From CAMAVH01 sp964628235 (GTDB lineage: Bacteria > Pseudomonadota > Alphaproteobacteria > SMXQ01): a stretch of DNA of 64,000 bases. Numbering within the stretch: the first letter of the stretch is position 1; the number at the start of each line of letters is the position of its first letter. The translations under genes and the position numbers were made by a program. This document shows, piece by piece, positions 33,391-42,028 of the stretch. The notes beneath the pieces are model-generated. The model was not told the DNA's origin, did no database searches, and worked only from the letters and a program-made list of their open reading frames with translations. The DNA lies in contig CAZVLU010000001.1 of assembly GCA_964628235.1 (NCBI GenBank), positions 1-64,000 of the forward strand, given 5' to 3'.

Positions 33391-35334
33391 ATGATGCCAG
33401 ACGAAATCACCGCCACGGCCAAAGGCGCGCAGAAGATCAACTGGACCGATCTTTTCTTCGCCACAGGTCCGCGGCGCAATCCTGACGGCATCATCGGGCG
33501 GCTCATTCCGCCCTACGCCTTCGCCATCGCCTGCTGGGTGCTTTACGCCACGGTGATCGCCTACGTCGACCTGCTGTTCCTGACCATCACCTTCCTGGCG
33601 ATGATCCTGGTGCTGATCTTCCTGACGATCGGCGCGCACGGCAAGGCGGACCCTACCCGCATTCCCTGGTTCGACGTGATCGCCGCCGCCGTGTCTGTCG
33701 GCGTGGGCCTGCATTTCGCCTTCAACAGCGAAACCATCATGACGCGCATCGTCGGATTCAGCGAGCTGACGACCTGGAATCTCGTGTTCGGCTCGGCGCT
33801 GTTCGTGCTCACGTTGGAGGCCACGCGCCGGACCGTGGGCTTCGGCATCACCGCCATCGTGCTGATCTTCGTCGCCTACAACCTGCTCGGCCACCTCATT
33901 CCTGGCGCGCTGGGGCACGGCTATATCGATTATCCCTACTTCCTCGACACCATGGCCTTCGCCACCGACGGCATTTTCGGCGTGCCCGTCCGAGTGACGG
34001 CGACCTACGCCTTCCTGTTCGTGATGTTCGGCACGTTTCTGCAGCGCGCTGGCGGCGGCGATTTCTTCTTCAACGTCGCCGCGGCTTTCAGCGGCCGCAG
34101 TCCCGGCGGCCCCGCCAAGATCGCCGTCGTGTCCTCCGGCCTTTACGGCACGATTTCCGGCAGTCCGACCTCGGACGTCGTCACCACCGGATCGGTGACC
34201 ATTCCGATGATGAAACGCCTCGGCTACAGCGGCTCGCTCGCCGGCGCCGTCGAGGTCGCCGCCTCGACCGGCGGCAGCATCCTGCCGCCGGTGATGGGCT
34301 CCGCAGCGTTCATCATGGCCGAGTTCACCGGCATCGAATATCGCGACATCGCCATCGCCGCGATCATCCCGGCGCTGCTCTATTACTTCTGCGTCTATAC
34401 GCAAATCCATCTGCGCTCGGTCAATCTCGGCCTGCTCGGCATCGACAAGTCGCAAATCCCCAAGCTGAGCGCGACGATGCGCCAGGGCGGCATCTTCATC
34501 GTGCCGCTCGCCGCGCTGACCGGCGCGCTGATCCTCGGCTACTCTCCGAACTATGTCGCCGTCTACGGCGCCATCGCCGTCCTCGCCGTCGCCGTTCTGA
34601 AAAAGGAAACGCGCATCGGCCTGAAGGGCATCTACGAGGCGATGGGCGAGACCACCATGCGCATCGTGCCCGTCGCAGGCGCTTGCGCGGCAGCCGGCCT
34701 CGTCATCGGCGGCATCACCATGACCGGACTGGCGCAGAAGTTCTCGGCCTTGATTTTCCTCGTGACCAATCAAGATCTGTTCCTGTCGCTGCTGGTGGCC
34801 GCGGCGCTGACCATTCTGCTTGGCATGGGAATGCCGACGCCGAGCGCCTACATTCTGGCCGCCGTGCTCGTCGGGCCGATGCTGCAGGAGTTGGGTGTCG
34901 ACAAATTGGCCGGGCATCTCTTCCTGCTCTACTTCGCCGTGCTGTCGGCGATGACGCCACCCATAGCCGTGGCCGCCTACGCCGCCGCCGCCTTGGCCGA
35001 CGCCAATCCGCTATCGATCGCGGCGCAAGCGGTGAGGCTGTCCCTCAGCGCCTTCCTGGTGCCGTTCGCCTTCGTCTACGGCCAGGAACTGCTCCTTGTC
35101 GGCGATCTGCCGAATATCGTTCTCGCGGTCACCACGGCGATCATCGGCGTCTGGCTCGTCTCGCTGGCCACCGAGGGCTACAAAAAACTGCTGAACCGCC
35201 CGGCCCGCCTGCTGCTCGCCGCGGCCGGTTGCTGTTTCATCGTGCCCTCTGTCGAAGCCGTGTTCCTCGGACTGGCCTTGGCCGCTGGCGGCGGCGCCCT
35301 CGGTTATGTCGCCATGAAGCGCGCCAAGGCCTAG
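33391..35334 (+). CDS. TRAP transporter permease, fused 4TM/12TM type
   Basis: A 647-residue inner-membrane permease with about 16-18 hydrophobic segments. It combines the small (DctQ-like) and large (DctM-like) TRAP subunits, as is usual for TAXI systems. The DctM-like signature GLYGTISGSPTSDVVTTGSV, followed by VEVAASTGGSILPPVMGSAA and later GMGMPTPSAYILAAVL, identifies the ion/substrate path. Two ATGs in tandem start the gene. It forms an operon with the binding protein. Confidence 0.93.
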   Translation: MMPDEITATAKGAQKINWTDLFFATGPRRNPDGIIGRLIPPYAFAIACWVLYATVIAYVDLLFLTITFLAMILVLIFLTIGAHGKADPTRIPWFDVIAAAVSVGVGLHFAFNSETIMTRIVGFSELTTWNLVFGSALFVLTLEATRRTVGFGITAIVLIFVAYNLLGHLIPGALGHGYIDYPYFLDTMAFATDGIFGVPVRVTATYAFLFVMFGTFLQRAGGGDFFFNVAAAFSGRSPGGPAKIAVVSSGLYGTISGSPTSDVVTTGSVTIPMMKRLGYSGSLAGAVEVAASTGGSILPPVMGSAAFIMAEFTGIEYRDIAIAAIIPALLYYFCVYTQIHLRSVNLGLLGIDKSQIPKLSATMRQGGIFIVPLAALTGALILGYSPNYVAVYGAIAVLAVAVLKKETRIGLKGIYEAMGETTMRIVPVAGACAAAGLVIGGITMTGLAQKFSALIFLVTNQDLFLSLLVAAALTILLGMGMPTPSAYILAAVLVGPMLQELGVDKLAGHLFLLYFAVLSAMTPPIAVAAYAAAALADANPLSIAAQAVRLSLSAFLVPFAFVYGQELLLVGDLPNIVLAVTTAIIGVWLVSLATEGYKKLLNRPARLLLAAAGCCFIVPSVEAVFLGLALAAGGGALGYVAMKRAKA

Positions 35335-35420
35335 CGGAACGTGCCGGCAGTCGGTTCCGGTTCCGGTTCGCCGCTAGGCCCGAAGCGCGGCAATCGGACT
35401 TGATCCCAGCAATTTAATTT

Positions 35421-35437
35421 GATATCTAAGCTTTATC
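35421..35437. promoter_or_regulatory. Half-site matching the operator of the ferredoxin operon
   Basis: GATATCTAA in an AT-rich patch about 190 bp upstream of the oxygenase alpha-subunit gene is identical to one arm of the palindrome in front of the Rieske ferredoxin gene; the second arm is degenerate (TTTATCT). It suggests shared control of the two halves of the oxygenase. Confidence 0.45.
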
Positions 35438-35609
35438 TGGGAGAGTCGAAAAACAACCGATAAACCGATGACGGGAGCACACTCCCGCGCCGCGCTCATG
35501 GGGCCAAAAGCCCGCCATGGGCGCACAGGGATCGCGCCGGCCTCTCCGAGTTCATGCCGCGCCGCCAGCTTGAGCGCCGGCTTCCATATCGACAACAGGG
35601 ACGCAGCCC

Positions 35610-36863
35610 ATGGCGACCGCCGTACAGACCGATAATCTCCTCAATCTCAAATGGCCGAAGGAAGGCCCTTCGCGGGTGCCCTACTGGGTCTATAGCTCGC
35701 CGGAGATTTACAAGCGCGAGCAGGAGATGGTGTTCGGCGGCGCGAGCTACAATTACATCGGCCTCGAATGCGAAATCCCCAACCCTGGCGACTTCCGCCA
35801 GACCAAGGTCGGCGATAAGCCCGTGATCTTCATGCGCGACGAAGACGGCCAAGTGCATGTCGTCGTCAACCGCTGCGCCCATCGCGGCGTGCAGTTTTGC
35901 TACGACATGCACGGCACGGGCAAGACCGAGTTCATCTGCCCTTACCATCAGTGGACCTACAACCTGAAGGGCGAGACCACCGCCGTGCCGTTCCGCCGCG
36001 GCCTGCAGAAGCAGGGCGGCATGCCGGGCGACTTCGACCTCAAGGCGAACGGCCTCCAAAAGCTGAAAGTGGCGACGCGCCACGGCGTGATCTTCGCCAG
36101 CTTCGATCATTCCATGCCGTCGTTCGAAGAGTACATCGGCCCCAAGATGGTCGGCTGGTACGACCGCGTGTTCAGCGGCCGCCCGCTGAAGGTGCTCGGT
36201 TATCAACGCCAGCGCATCCGCTGCAATTGGAAGCTGGTGTTCGAGAACATCAAGGACCCCTATCACGCCTCCTTGCTGCACGTGTTCCTCGTCTCCTTCA
36301 GCCTGTTCCGCGCCGACAATCCGTCGAAAGTGCAGATGGACGAGAAGCTCGGCCTGCATTCCGTGCTGGTGTCGCAGCGCGGCGAGAAGAAGGCCGACGA
36401 CACGACCGCCGACATGCGCCAGAACCAGGCGCATTTCACCCTGGCCAATCCGCAGATGCTGCAGCCGGAAAAGGAATTCCCCGGCGAGGCGACCGTGGTG
36501 ATGCAGACCATCTGGCCGAACCTGATGGTGCAGCAGCAGTCCAACACGCTGGCCATGCGGCAAATCCATCTCGTCGGCCCGGAAGAGTTCGAGCTGCATT
36601 GGACCTACTTCGGCTTCGCCGACGAATCCGAAGAGATGACGCACAAGCGGCTGCGCCAAGCCAACCTGATGGGTCCGGCCGGCTACGTCTCGGCCGACGA
36701 CTCGGAGGTGATGGAAGCGATCCAGGCCGGCATCTCGAAATACGCCGCCGTCGACGCGGTCGTCGAAATGGGCGGCCGCGGCGTCGAAGACACCGAGCAT
36801 ATGGTGACCGAAACGGCGATCCGCGCCTTCTATGACGGCTACCGCAAAGTGATGGGGCTTTGA
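35610..36863 (+). CDS. Rieske ring-hydroxylating oxygenase, alpha subunit
   Basis: A 417-residue terminal oxygenase subunit. The Rieske [2Fe-2S] ligands are Cys89-x-His91 and Cys110-x2-His113 (NRCAHRG ... CPYHQWTY). The mononuclear iron site shows Asp216-x2-His219-x4-His224 (KDPYHASLLH), Asp216 being the usual electron-bridging residue. It activates O2 to hydroxylate or dihydroxylate an aromatic substrate in the cytoplasm. The beta subunit follows two bases later; ferredoxin and reductase are encoded in the convergent operon downstream. The substrate cannot be read from the sequence. Confidence 0.92.
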   Translation: MATAVQTDNLLNLKWPKEGPSRVPYWVYSSPEIYKREQEMVFGGASYNYIGLECEIPNPGDFRQTKVGDKPVIFMRDEDGQVHVVVNRCAHRGVQFCYDMHGTGKTEFICPYHQWTYNLKGETTAVPFRRGLQKQGGMPGDFDLKANGLQKLKVATRHGVIFASFDHSMPSFEEYIGPKMVGWYDRVFSGRPLKVLGYQRQRIRCNWKLVFENIKDPYHASLLHVFLVSFSLFRADNPSKVQMDEKLGLHSVLVSQRGEKKADDTTADMRQNQAHFTLANPQMLQPEKEFPGEATVVMQTIWPNLMVQQQSNTLAMRQIHLVGPEEFELHWTYFGFADESEEMTHKRLRQANLMGPAGYVSADDSEVMEAIQAGISKYAAVDAVVEMGGRGVEDTEHMVTETAIRAFYDGYRKVMGL

Positions 36864-36865
36864 GC

Positions 36866-37366
36866 ATGACCACGACGACCAAACTGCGCCCCGCCGACCT
36901 CGCCGCGCTGCGCGCCGAGATCGAGCAGTTCAACACCGCCTATGCTGACTGCCTCGACGACGGGGATTTAAACGACTGGGTCAGCTTCTTCACGCCCGAC
37001 TGCATCTACAAGGTGCTGCCGCGCGAAAACCTCGAGCAGAACCTGCCGCTCGCGGTGATCTATGCCGAAGGCCACGGCGGCCTGACCGACCGCATCGTCG
37101 GCGTCACCAAGACCACCGTGTTCCGCAAGCGCTACCTGCGCCACTTCATCACCAACACGCGCATCCGCAGCGTCGATGGCGACACGGTGCGCGCCGAGAC
37201 GAACTATCAGGTGCTGGAGACGCTGCCCGGCGAATATACCAAGATCCTCAACGCCGGCCGCTACATCGACCATTTCACGCGGGACGGCGGCGCGCTCAAG
37301 CTGAAAGAGCGGCTCTGCGTCTATGACTCGGAAATGGTGCCGGCAACGATCGTCTATCCGATCTAA
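36866..37366 (+). CDS. Ring-hydroxylating oxygenase, beta subunit
   Basis: A 166-residue small subunit of the oxygenase (SnoaL-like cone fold). LRAEIEQFNTAYADCLDDGD, WVSFFTPDCIYKVLPREN and the C-terminal LKLKERLCVYDSEMVPATIV match the family. It is structural, supporting the alpha3beta3 hexamer. The start ATG lies two bases after the alpha stop, so the two are translated together. A terminator follows, closing this short operon. Confidence 0.9.
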   Translation: MTTTTKLRPADLAALRAEIEQFNTAYADCLDDGDLNDWVSFFTPDCIYKVLPRENLEQNLPLAVIYAEGHGGLTDRIVGVTKTTVFRKRYLRHFITNTRIRSVDGDTVRAETNYQVLETLPGEYTKILNAGRYIDHFTRDGGALKLKERLCVYDSEMVPATIVYPI

Positions 37367-37385
37367 CGCGGCAATTGATCTATAA

Positions 37386-37415
37386 CCCCGGCGGAGAGAT
37401 TCGCCGGGGTTTTTC
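37386..37415 (+). terminator. Rho-independent terminator after the oxygenase genes
   Basis: The stem CCCCGGCG / CGCCGGGG with an 8-base loop is followed by TTTTTC. It ends the oxygenase alpha-beta operon and abuts the stop codon of the convergent REC-EAL gene. Confidence 0.88.
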
Positions 37416-38628
37416 ATGTCCGCGAATCGGCGGCGCAGAAACCGGCGATGTCCTTTGCAGGCATCGCCCGGGCGATATGATAGCCCTGGGCGAAATCGCA
37501 GCCGTTCGCCTTGAGAAAGGCCAATGTATCGGCGGATTCCACACCCTCCGCGACGCAGATCAGGTTGAGCGCGTGGGCGAGCGAAATGACCGCGAGCACG
37601 ATCGACGCGTTCGCCTCAGAGGCCAAGACCGACGTCACGAAAGAGCGGTCGATTTTCAGCGTCGTGAAGGGCAGGCGCTGCAATTGCGCTAGCGACGAAT
37701 AGCCCGTGCCGAAATCGTCGATCGACAGATCGAAGCCCTTCGAGCGCAAACGCATGAACATCTCCATGGCGCGAGCCGGATCGCGCATCGCTGCGCTTTC
37801 CGTCAATTCCAGCGCGATGGCCGAGGGCGGCACATCGGCATCTGCGCACATGCGCTCCAAGCGCTCCGGCAATCTCTCGTCGGGCATGCCGACATTGGAG
37901 ATATTGACGGCGATCTTAAGAGTCATGCCAGATCGACGCCAAGCGGCAGCCTGACGCACCGCCTGTGCCAAAGCCCAATCGGTCAAGACGCCGATCAACC
38001 CGCCCCGCTCGGCCAACGGCACGAACGCCGCCGGCATGAGCATGCCGAGCCGTGGATGACGCCAACGCACCAAAGCCTCGACGCCGGCCGTGCAGTTCGC
38101 CCGCAGGTCGAAGATCGGCTGATAATGCATGGTCAATTCGCCGCCCGCGATGGCCGCTGCGAGGCGCGCGACGCTGAGCGGGTTCTCCACTTGCACCTGG
38201 CTTTCGAGCAGCCCGCGCAGCGCGTCCATGTCGATCGGCTTGCGGATGATGCCTGCCATGTTCAAGCCATGGGCGCGCCCGAGGCAGATCGCGGTCTCAA
38301 GGGCAAGACTATCAGCGCCGCTGCCGAGCAGGATATTGGCTTTGACACCCTCGTCGGCAAGCCGCCGCAGCGCCTGGAGGCCGTCCATACCCGACATGCA
38401 GAGGTCGAGAACGATCACCGCCGGCGGGCAGCGCTCGATATGCGCCAAGAATTTCTCGGGATCGACTGTGGCGAAAGCGTCGTAGCCGGACAGTTCCGCC
38501 GCCTCGCTGATGAACTCGCAGAACATCGCCTCGTCGTCGAGGGCCGCGAGACAGCCGCGCGCCGCGCCGCCGCGGGCGACCGCACGCGACGAACTGCTCG
38601 TCCATTCCGTTGAAGCCAACTGCGTCAT
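37414..38628 (-). CDS. Response regulator with EAL (c-di-GMP phosphodiesterase) domain
   Basis: A 404-residue REC-EAL protein. The receiver domain has the acidic pair Asp31-Asp32, phosphoacceptor Asp75 (VIVLDLCMSGMDG) and the late lysine in IIRKPID. The EAL domain is intact: EALVRW, NIS, ELTES, IDDFGTGYSS, KIDRSF and CVAEGVES, so cyclic-di-GMP hydrolysis is expected when phosphorylation allows. The start ATG used has an AGGG site; another ATG lies four codons upstream. No cognate kinase gene is adjacent. It sits between the two transcription units of the oxygenase system, possibly only by chance. Confidence 0.9.
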   Translation of the reverse strand: MTQLASTEWTSSSSRAVARGGAARGCLAALDDEAMFCEFISEAAELSGYDAFATVDPEKFLAHIERCPPAVIVLDLCMSGMDGLQALRRLADEGVKANILLGSGADSLALETAICLGRAHGLNMAGIIRKPIDMDALRGLLESQVQVENPLSVARLAAAIAGGELTMHYQPIFDLRANCTAGVEALVRWRHPRLGMLMPAAFVPLAERGGLIGVLTDWALAQAVRQAAAWRRSGMTLKIAVNISNVGMPDERLPERLERMCADADVPPSAIALELTESAAMRDPARAMEMFMRLRSKGFDLSIDDFGTGYSSLAQLQRLPFTTLKIDRSFVTSVLASEANASIVLAVISLAHALNLICVAEGVESADTLAFLKANGCDFAQGYHIARAMPAKDIAGFCAADSRT

Positions 38629-38831
38629 GACACCCTGCATTCGTCATGCCGGCCCCCGAGCGGCATAAAATCATTCATATTGGCACGCATCTAGACGCGC
38701 CCTGCTTCTCGTCGGCTAACGGCTGCACATGGGAAGCGGTTCCTCAGGAGCGGGATGCGCTTGCGCGCCTATCCATAATTTCCCATCGGCGCAAAGGAAA
38801 CGAACGGCGTTCTTCAGCGCTTCAGACAAAC

Positions 38832-38860
38832 AAAAAGCCCGGCGGATCGCTCCGCCGGGC
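38832..38860 (-). terminator. Rho-independent terminator of the catabolic minus-strand operon
   Basis: The stem GCCCGGCGGA / TCCGCCGGGC with a TCGC loop is followed on the minus strand by TTTTTG. It lies about 40 bp past the DapA-like gene stop and next to the run of Ns. Confidence 0.85.
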
Positions 38861-38865
38861 TCGAT

Positions 38866-38875
38866 NNNNNNNNNN
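38866..38875. other. Assembly gap (10 N)
   Basis: Ten undetermined bases between the terminator hairpin and the DapA-like gene. A round-number N run next to a strong hairpin is typical of a scaffold join; its true size is not known from this sequence. Confidence 0.95.
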
Positions 38876-38899
38876 GATGTCTTGGCCGAAGAAGGGCTG

Positions 38900-39829
38900 T
38901 TAGGCGGCCTTCTTCTTGGCCTTCTTGCCGTTGGTCAGGCCGGCGCGCTTCATCACGCCGTCGAGACGGGCGGCGACCTCGGCGGTCGCCGACATCATCG
39001 GCAGGCGATGCTCGTTCTTATCGAGAACGCCCATCTTCATCATGATGTATTTAATCGCGATCGGATTGGTGTCGTAGAACACCGCTTCGTTCAGCTCGGC
39101 CAGCTCGAAGTGCAGCTTGCGCGCCTTCTCGATGTTGCCGGCGACCGTCTGCTCGTAGAGATCCGCGACCTTGCGCGGCGCCACGTTGCCGACGGCGTTC
39201 ATCAGGCCGCAGGCGCCGACGCAGAGCATCGGGAAGCTCAAGTCTTCAAGGCCGACGAACACGCGGAAGTCGAAGCCGAAGCGGTCGAGCGCATGCGTGA
39301 CGAAGCCGAGATCGTTGACCGCGTGCTTGATGCCGACGAGGTTTTCGGTGCGGTTCATGATCTGCTCGACGGTGTCGAGGGTCACGCCCACGGCGGTGCG
39401 GCCGGGGATGTGGTAGATCATGAGCGGCAGGTCGATCTTCTTGCCGATCTGCACGTAGTACTCGACCAGGCCGCGCTGCGGCGGACGGACGTAGTACGGC
39501 GTGACGACGAGCAGCGAATCGACGCCGGCCTTTTCGGCGGCGAAGCTCAGGTCCATCGTTTCCGCTTCCGACTGCGAGCCGGTGGCGGCGACGACCGGAA
39601 CGCGCTTGGCGGCGACGTCGACGGCGATCTTGTAGAGCTGCTTGCGCTCATCGGTCGTCAGGCAGGACGGCTCGCCGGTGGTGCCGGTGATGAGCACGCC
39701 GTGGCTGCCGTTGGCGATCATGTAGTCGACGACTTCCTCGAACTTGGCGTAATCCACCTTGCCGTTCTTGAACGGCGTGACGGCGGGCGGGTACGAGCCG
39801 CGCAGGAAGTTCTTTTTCAGCTTAATCAC
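38900..39829 (-). CDS. DapA-like class I aldolase (DHDPS/NAL family)
   Basis: A 309-residue TIM-barrel lyase of the dihydrodipicolinate synthase / N-acetylneuraminate lyase superfamily. The Schiff-base Lys168 (VGIKHA), Tyr139 (MIYHIPGRT), the pyruvate-binding GTTGEPS (Thr50-Thr51) and Arg144 are all present. Keeping Arg144 resembles true DapA more than hydratase-aldolases of naphthalene pathways. The operon context nevertheless suggests a catabolic pyruvate-forming or pyruvate-consuming aldolase. It starts one base after the bicupin stop. The Lys-rich tail (GKKAKKKAA) is unusual but harmless. Confidence 0.85.
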   Translation of the reverse strand: MIKLKKNFLRGSYPPAVTPFKNGKVDYAKFEEVVDYMIANGSHGVLITGTTGEPSCLTTDERKQLYKIAVDVAAKRVPVVAATGSQSEAETMDLSFAAEKAGVDSLLVVTPYYVRPPQRGLVEYYVQIGKKIDLPLMIYHIPGRTAVGVTLDTVEQIMNRTENLVGIKHAVNDLGFVTHALDRFGFDFRVFVGLEDLSFPMLCVGACGLMNAVGNVAPRKVADLYEQTVAGNIEKARKLHFELAELNEAVFYDTNPIAIKYIMMKMGVLDKNEHRLPMMSATAEVAARLDGVMKRAGLTNGKKAKKKAA

Positions 39830-39830
39830 G

Positions 39831-40970
39831 TTAGGCCACCTTGGTGCGGTTGGTTTCGAAGCCGGCGTGCGAGCCGAGCAGGGAAATCGGACCCTTGAGG
39901 TCTTCCTGCCACAGCAGCGCGTCGGTGTTGATGCAGAACGGCATGTCCTGAATGGTCATTTCGTACACGGGGCCGACGTCGGTCGCGTGATTGTGGATCG
40001 CCCAGCCCGGCGCCGAGAACATCAAATCGCCGGCCTTCCAGTCGAGACGCTGGCCCTGCACCACCGAATGGCCTTCGCCGCCGAAGTAGTAGTTGATGGC
40101 GGCGGACGCGTGGCGGTGCGGACGATCGACGATGCCTTGCGGGCGAATCGTGATGGCCGAGAAGAAGTTCGGGTTGGTGCCGTTGGTGCGGCCCGTCGCC
40201 GGGTCCCACAGTAGATACAGACGGCGGCCCTTATAGCTCGCGCCGAGATCGGCGAGCTTGTCGAGCTCGGTCTTGACCTTCTTCCACGGCCACTGGTGCG
40301 GCGTGATCGAGATTGGCTCGGGATTGATCAGCTTCTCGTAGGGCATCATCCAAGCGCCGTCTTCGGTGAGCTGGAAGGTGCCATACGGGCTCTGCGGCAA
40401 TTCCTTGCCCTTGGCTTCGTACTCGGCCATCGCATCGTGCACGTCGTCGGTGTGCTCCGGCGGGTTCTCGTCGAGCCAATGGATCTTCAGGCGCTCGAGC
40501 AGCGGCGCGTTGTCGTAGCGCAGACGGACCTGAATGTCCTTCGTGTCGTTGATGTACTCATGCACGGCCATCGACGGCGTGGTGAGGACGTCGTACTGCG
40601 AGAATTCGAAGCGCTTCTCGCCGACGATCATCGAGCCGCCGCCCTTGATCGGGAAGTTGACGATCGACGAATTGCTGCGGACGCGCTGCGTGCGCTCGCC
40701 CGGCAACAAGACATCGAGCGACAGGCCGATACCCGGCGTGAAGCTCTTGAGGCCTTCTTCGCACTGCGGATGCACGAACTGGGTGCGACGCACGCCGTTG
40801 TTCGGGCGCGGCAAAGCGGCCAGACGCTCGACCTCGGCGTCGATCTCTTCCTTGCGGATGATCAACGGCGCCCACAGGTCCATCGAGTGGTCTTTCCAGG
40901 TGTGGGTGTCCGGGGTCTGGCGACCCGAGGCATCCACCATCTTGAATTTCTGTTCAAAGTCGAACGGCAT
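39831..40970 (-). CDS. Bicupin protein, gentisate 1,2-dioxygenase-like
   Basis: A 379-residue protein with two cupin domains, as in gentisate / 1-hydroxy-2-naphthoate / salicylate ring-cleaving dioxygenases. The C-terminal cupin holds the Fe-type ligands: HRH in VDRPHRHASAAINYYF and the later histidines of WAIHNHA. The N-terminal cupin, normally the catalytic one in gentisate dioxygenases, has RTQRVRSNSS where HxH is expected and probably cannot bind metal. Extradiol-type ring cleavage of the oxygenase product is a reasonable inference; the substrate is not determined. It is packed between the OCD-like and DapA-like genes. Confidence 0.82.
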   Translation of the reverse strand: MPFDFEQKFKMVDASGRQTPDTHTWKDHSMDLWAPLIIRKEEIDAEVERLAALPRPNNGVRRTQFVHPQCEEGLKSFTPGIGLSLDVLLPGERTQRVRSNSSIVNFPIKGGGSMIVGEKRFEFSQYDVLTTPSMAVHEYINDTKDIQVRLRYDNAPLLERLKIHWLDENPPEHTDDVHDAMAEYEAKGKELPQSPYGTFQLTEDGAWMMPYEKLINPEPISITPHQWPWKKVKTELDKLADLGASYKGRRLYLLWDPATGRTNGTNPNFFSAITIRPQGIVDRPHRHASAAINYYFGGEGHSVVQGQRLDWKAGDLMFSAPGWAIHNHATDVGPVYEMTIQDMPFCINTDALLWQEDLKGPISLLGSHAGFETNRTKVA

Positions 40971-40994
40971 TTATTCCTCCGTCTCGTCGAGAGA

Positions 40995-42002
40995 TTACAG
41001 CAGTTTCGGTTGCGAGCGCTTCGGGTGGGGGAAATCGGTTCCCACCTTCTTGGCCACGGCTCGTTGATAGACTTCGACGGCGGACGCCATGTCCGCCAGG
41101 CCCATACCCATGAACTTATATATAGTGAGGTCAGCGCCGGCCGGACGGGGTTTTTGCTCTTTCACAAGATCGCAAATCGGCTTGATCTTGTCCCAGCTGC
41201 CGCCCGCCGCCACGTAATCGATGAGTTCCTTGGCGCCCTTCTGGACCTGCGCCAGGTTGTCGCAAATGATTTTATCGCAGCGCATCAAAACGCTGGTGTC
41301 GATTTCCTTGTTGGTCGGGATGATCGCGCCGCCGGCGTTGATATGGGCGCCCTTCGCCAGCATGTCGGCGAAGATGTAGGGCTCTTTGGCGCGAGTGAAG
41401 GTGGTGATGATCGGCGAGTTCTTGACCGCTTCTTCCGGCGAGGCGCAATCGACCACTTCGATCTTCGGATAGGCTTTCTTGATGTCGGCGACGAAGGCGG
41501 CGCGGTTCGCCGGAGTGCGGCTCCACACGCGCACGCGCTTGATCGGGCGCACGGACATCACGGCAGAGACCTGCGGCAGGGCCTGATGGCCCGAGCCGAT
41601 CATGGTCATCTCGTCGGCCTTCTCGTCCGCCAACCATTTGGTGGCGACCGAGGAGAGCGCGGCGGTGCGCATCTGGCCGAGCGCGAAGGCTTCGATGATC
41701 GAGCGGATCTGGCCGTCTTCCGAGCCATGCAGGATGATGAGCGGCGCCGCGCCGAGATTGGCGTTCGACCAGACCTTCGCGCCGACCAGGCCGGCGCCGG
41801 TGAACTGGGCGCCCGTCACGTTCAGGCTGCCGCTCTTCCACACGGTCTGCGTCTTGGTCATGTTGACCGCTTCGCCATTGGCTTCCATCACCAGGCCCTT
41901 TTCCAGGGCGGCGATGCTGTCTTTCAAATCGATCAGCGAGCAGACGTCCGCCTCGGTGATGTAGAGGAAGGTGTCGGGAATGACGATATCGTGCGTGGAC
42001 AT
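40995..42002 (-). CDS. Ornithine cyclodeaminase / mu-crystallin family protein
   Basis: A 335-residue NAD(P)-dependent protein of the OCD/mu-crystallin family. MTMIGSGHQALPQVSAVM is the dinucleotide-binding glycine motif, followed by RVRVWSRTPANRAAFV and GAHINAGGAIIPTNKEID. Family members include ornithine cyclodeaminase and ketimine or Delta1-piperideine-2-carboxylate reductases. In an aromatic operon it may reduce an imine or keto intermediate. The start ATG has a CAGGAGA site; the frame is open upstream. It lies 26 bp after the preceding CMD-like gene. Confidence 0.88.
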   Translation of the reverse strand: MSTHDIVIPDTFLYITEADVCSLIDLKDSIAALEKGLVMEANGEAVNMTKTQTVWKSGSLNVTGAQFTGAGLVGAKVWSNANLGAAPLIILHGSEDGQIRSIIEAFALGQMRTAALSSVATKWLADEKADEMTMIGSGHQALPQVSAVMSVRPIKRVRVWSRTPANRAAFVADIKKAYPKIEVVDCASPEEAVKNSPIITTFTRAKEPYIFADMLAKGAHINAGGAIIPTNKEIDTSVLMRCDKIICDNLAQVQKGAKELIDYVAAGGSWDKIKPICDLVKEQKPRPAGADLTIYKFMGMGLADMASAVEVYQRAVAKKVGTDFPHPKRSQPKLL

Positions 42003-42028
42003 GGTGTCTCCTGGAAAATTTCTTCTAG

